A DNA stretch of 64,000 nucleotides from contig JAZUIV010000058.1 of the NCBI GenBank assembly GCA_045642485.1, forward strand, positions 1 to 64,000, given 5' to 3'. The translations under genes and the position numbers were made by a program. The DNA is from Cacconaster sp045642485. Its GTDB lineage: Bacteria; Bacteroidota; Bacteroidia; Bacteroidales; UBA932. This document shows, one piece after another, positions 61,642 to 64,000 of this stretch; the stretch's first letter is position 1, and every line of letters begins with the position of its first letter. The notes beneath the pieces were generated by a model. That model ran no database searches. It was given only the letters and a program-made list of their open reading frames with translations, and had not been told where the DNA came from.

Positions 61642-61652
61642 ATCATTTGTAT

Positions 61653-63263
61653 TTAGTGATTTCCATTCAACAGCACTCTGGCGTTTGCCAAAGCTTCGGG
61701 GGTAAGGTTCTCTCCGGAAAGCAGCCTTGCGATTTCCTTTTCCCTCTCCTGCCCCTCTATTTTTCTGATTCCGGTCTCAGGCAGGGGCTTCTCCTCTTTG
61801 TAGACCAGAAAATGAGCATCCCCCTTGCAGGCAACCTGAGGAAGATGAGTGATTGCAAAGACCTGCATCGACGCTCCCATTCCAACAATTATCCGCCCCA
61901 TCCTGTCCGCTATGCTTCCGGAGACGCCGGTATCAATTTCATCAAAGAACATCGTGGGCATACCGGTATATTGACACATCAATGCCTTTATACACAACAT
62001 AATGCGAGACATTTCCCCTCCGCTCGCACACTTCTCGAGCATAGTGACATCACCCCCGTTGGCATCAAAGAGAAAACTTACGCCATCAACGCCATTGCGG
62101 GATAATTCTTCTCCGCGTGTTACTCGCACTTCGAACAGAGCACGGGGCATCTCAAGTTCCCGTATGGAATTCTGCAGCTTTTCAGAAAGGAGAGTCGCCT
62201 GTGAAGCACGGCCCTCGTGCAGGAAGGAAGCCTGCTCCCGCAGATTTTTTTCCATCCGGGATACCTCCTTTTCAAGGGATGCAATCTCATAGGCATCATC
62301 CTCTGCGGAGGAAAGCACTCTTTTGAGTTCGTCCCTGCGTGCAATCAGTTCTGAAACCGTGGAGACGCCATTGCGGCGCATCAGATCAGTCAGAAGAGCC
62401 ATCCTGCTCTCCACAACCTCCAGCCTGTGGGGGGAAAACCGTACACTTTCCGTATAGGATTCAACTTCTGAAACGATATCCCTCATCTCCACCCGTGATG
62501 CCTCTATCCTTTCATAAAGGATTTTAATTGCAGGCAAGTATTTGATTGTCCGGGACAGCGCGTTCAAGCTTTCCTTCAGCCGGCTGTCGATTGAATCGTC
62601 TTCTCTTGCAAGCGCCCGTCCTGCCGTCGCAAGCCCTTCCATCAGGGATTCGCTGTTGGCCAGAAGAGCGTGTTCCTCTTCAAGAGCCTCCATCTCCCCC
62701 TCTACAAGAGAGGCGGAGTCCAGTTTCTCATACTCCGACTGCAGATAATCCCTCTGCGCGATGTTTCTCGCAACTGAGTTTCTTTTCTCCTCAAGGCGTT
62801 TCATCGCCGAGAGATACTCATCATAAAGGGTATTGTACCGCTCGACCTGCGGGGAAAGCCCGGCAAATCTGTCCAGCAGTGACAACTGGAACTCTTTGCG
62901 TCCCACAAGCAACTGTTGATTCTGGGAGTGGATGTCCACAAGTTCCAGGGCAAGTTGCTTGAGTTCGGAGGTTGAAACAGGCTCATCATCCACGAACACC
63001 CTGGACCTTCCGGCCGGGGTCAGAACACGGCGGACAATCAGATCCCCATCTTCGCGGGTGAACTGAGCCTCAACAATACAGTTGCGGTTTCTGTCCCTGA
63101 TGACCGATATGTCGGACTTGCCGCCCAGCAACAGGGAAAGCGCACCCAGCAAAATTGACTTGCCAGCTCCCGTCTGCCCCGTAATAATGACAAGACCACC
63201 CGGAAAAGAAATATCCAAGTGGTTGATTAAAGCATAGTTGTCTATGGTAAGGCGGGAGAGCAT
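61653..63263 (-). CDS. recN: DNA repair protein RecN
   Basis: A 536-residue SMC-like ATPase for double-strand-break repair. Walker A is GQTGAGKSILLGALSLLLGG. The middle is a long coiled coil (about 150-370), and the C-terminal half holds LEKCASGGEMSRIMLCIKAL (ABC signature) and TMFFDEIDTGVSGSIADRMG (Walker B). Slightly shorter than many RecN proteins but complete. It is 16 nt downstream of the omega gene. Confidence 0.95.
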   Translation of the reverse strand: MLSRLTIDNYALINHLDISFPGGLVIITGQTGAGKSILLGALSLLLGGKSDISVIRDRNRNCIVEAQFTREDGDLIVRRVLTPAGRSRVFVDDEPVSTSELKQLALELVDIHSQNQQLLVGRKEFQLSLLDRFAGLSPQVERYNTLYDEYLSAMKRLEEKRNSVARNIAQRDYLQSEYEKLDSASLVEGEMEALEEEHALLANSESLMEGLATAGRALAREDDSIDSRLKESLNALSRTIKYLPAIKILYERIEASRVEMRDIVSEVESYTESVRFSPHRLEVVESRMALLTDLMRRNGVSTVSELIARRDELKRVLSSAEDDAYEIASLEKEVSRMEKNLREQASFLHEGRASQATLLSEKLQNSIRELEMPRALFEVRVTRGEELSRNGVDGVSFLFDANGGDVTMLEKCASGGEMSRIMLCIKALMCQYTGMPTMFFDEIDTGVSGSIADRMGRIIVGMGASMQVFAITHLPQVACKGDAHFLVYKEEKPLPETGIRKIEGQEREKEIARLLSGENLTPEALANARVLLNGNH

Positions 63264-63279
63264 CCTGAACGGCTTCTCT

Positions 63280-63594
63280 CTACTCGGCCTTGCGGTAGAA
63301 CAAGTCTCCGTCCATAAATTCGGTCGTAGCAGTCAGTGTCGGTTTCGGAAGTTTCTCGTAATATTTCGAGATTTCAATCTGTTCACGGTTTTCGAAAGTC
63401 TCCTCAAGCGTGTCGGCATAGTTTGAGAACTCCTCGAGTTTATGGCTGAGCTCCTGCTTGATGTCAGCAGAAATCTGATTGGCACGTTTGGCCACAATCA
63501 TAACAGTCTCATAGATATTTCCAGTCGGAGCGGCCAGATCAGCCAGATTGCGTGTCACTGTATTCAATGGCACATTTGTTTTTTCGTTGCTCAT
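63280..63594 (-). CDS. rpoZ: RNA polymerase omega subunit, Bacteroidota type
   Basis: A 104-residue protein. LADLAAPTGNIYETVMIVAK and RANQISADIKQELSHKLEEF match the Bacteroidota form of omega (RpoZ/RpoK), which supports core polymerase assembly. It lies one base after bamD and before recN on the same strand. Confidence 0.8.
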   Translation of the reverse strand: MSNEKTNVPLNTVTRNLADLAAPTGNIYETVMIVAKRANQISADIKQELSHKLEEFSNYADTLEETFENREQIEISKYYEKLPKPTLTATTEFMDGDLFYRKAE

Positions 63595-63595
63595 T

Positions 63596-64000
63596 CTATT
63601 CTGATTTTTTCAATATTTTCTGGGTTTTTTCGTAATAGGGAACCAATTCTCTGGTGTAATCGGAATCAGGGTACTCGCTCACCATATTGAGATAGTCATC
63701 CACAAAAACGAGATATCGTTCACGCTGTTTGCTCGGAATACTCAATAAAGCGTATTTGTATGAGGACATCGCGATATAATAGAGAATCTCCTCCCTGTAT
63801 CTGGTGTCTGCATTCTCCTTGAGTACGTTTTTCAAGGCATAATGCGACGCGAGATAATCTTCCATATGATAATAGAGATATGCGGACTTGTAGGCCTTCA
63901 ATTCCAGACGTCCGTTCAGGTCATCCAGCATTTCCTTTACCTGAGGCACGTATTCGGATTTGGGGTTGTCAATCAGAAACTCCCTCATTGACAGAATTGC
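63596..64000 (-). CDS. bamD: BamD-like outer-membrane assembly lipoprotein (3' part)
   Basis: The C-terminal part of a gene that runs off the window; the frame stays open to base 64000 past an internal ATG at 63988. The visible 134 codons are TPR-like helices, with MREFLIDNPKSEYVPQVKEML and LYYHMEDYLASHYALKNVL, then DDYLNMVSEYPDSDYTREL, as in BamD. BamD partners BamA in inserting outer-membrane proteins. The lipoprotein signal would be outside the window. Confidence 0.8.
   Translation of the reverse strand, partial: AILSMREFLIDNPKSEYVPQVKEMLDDLNGRLELKAYKSAYLYYHMEDYLASHYALKNVLKENADTRYREEILYYIAMSSYKYALLSIPSKQRERYLVFVDDYLNMVSEYPDSDYTRELVPYYEKTQKILKKSE

Noticed and set aside
1..64000. Search for mobile elements, integrases, CRISPR arrays, toxin-antitoxin pairs, defence genes, rRNA and riboswitches
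   Set aside because: No transposase or integrase motifs, no regularly spaced direct repeats and no recognised riboswitch leader were seen. Every gap between genes is under about 200 bases, and nearly all genes are core housekeeping or envelope functions.

Overview
The window is a gene-dense stretch of chromosome from a member of the Bacteroidota, most likely order Bacteroidales. The evidence is the run of -7 boxes of the form TAnnTTTG (the Bacteroidota housekeeping promoter), the near absence of Shine-Dalgarno sequences, and the gene content: tandem Skp/OmpH genes beside bamA and uppS, a DUF4837 lipoprotein, a Bacteroidota-type RNA polymerase omega, KorA/KorB, a TonB receptor paired with an HMA protein, and an S16 with a long Ala/Glu tail. 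Family or genus cannot be fixed from sequence inspection alone. I see no transposase, integrase, phage gene, CRISPR array, toxin-antitoxin pair or rRNA. This is core genome, and no gap between genes exceeds about 200 bases.

Layout. 0.2-3.1 kb: a TPR protein and a DMT permease on the plus strand. 3.1-8.4 kb, minus strand: a candidate 38-residue peptide, a GH101-like glycosidase lipoprotein, an M23/LysM peptidase and a large MscS channel, probably one transcript. 8.5-21.2 kb, minus strand: a nine-gene run from a TonB receptor and HMA protein through a tricorn-like protease, recG, nfo, radA, a sugar nucleotidyltransferase and ddl to a SirB1-like protein. 21.3-27.5 kb, plus strand: the overlapping cluster sppA-nfnA-nfnB-hisS, then tRNA-Val and murI. 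27.5-37.5 kb, minus strand: xseA-xseB-uppS, bamA-skp-skp, korA-korB-gdhA. 37.6-42.8 kb: cysS (plus), rpoN with SPOR and LEA-like genes (minus), miaB (plus). 42.8-47.6 kb, minus strand: a multi-cluster ferredoxin membrane protein, a Tat-exported aldo/keto reductase and an M3 peptidase. 47.8-49.3 kb: a Cys-rich OmpA-like protein (plus). 49.4-51.6 kb, minus strand: rpsP-rimM, and ruvX-def. 51.6-57.2 kb, plus strand: M23-like, dxr, rseP, DUF4837, tRNA-Glu, rpsT, radC. 57.2-64.0 kb: nadK (minus), then pdxJ, an OmpH-like gene and a LysM/periplasmic-binding-like gene (plus), then bamD (partial), rpoZ, recN and nagB (minus).

How the genes fit together. One theme is the cell envelope: murI, ddl, uppS, dxr, bamA, the Skp proteins, rseP, bamD, SPOR and M23 proteins supply peptidoglycan precursors, the undecaprenyl carrier, and outer-membrane protein assembly. 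A second is anaerobic redox and nitrogen metabolism: KorAB makes or consumes 2-oxoglutarate with ferredoxin, an Nfn-type transhydrogenase can link ferredoxin to NAD(P)H, and GdhA uses NADPH and 2-oxoglutarate to fix ammonia. A third is DNA repair (recG, radA, nfo, xseAB, recN, radC, ruvX).

The less ordinary signals are small. They are (1) a structured element between two convergent transcripts near 49.4 kb, (2) a candidate 38-residue peptide with its own promoter ahead of the glycosidase, (3) several genes whose start codon lies only 4-8 nt after the -7 box, implying almost leaderless mRNAs, (4) two protein genes that appear to share a transcript with a tRNA, (5) a zinc-ligand-deficient M23 protein, and (6) a ferredoxin-rich membrane protein paired with an exported reductase. 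I found no clear previously undescribed system.
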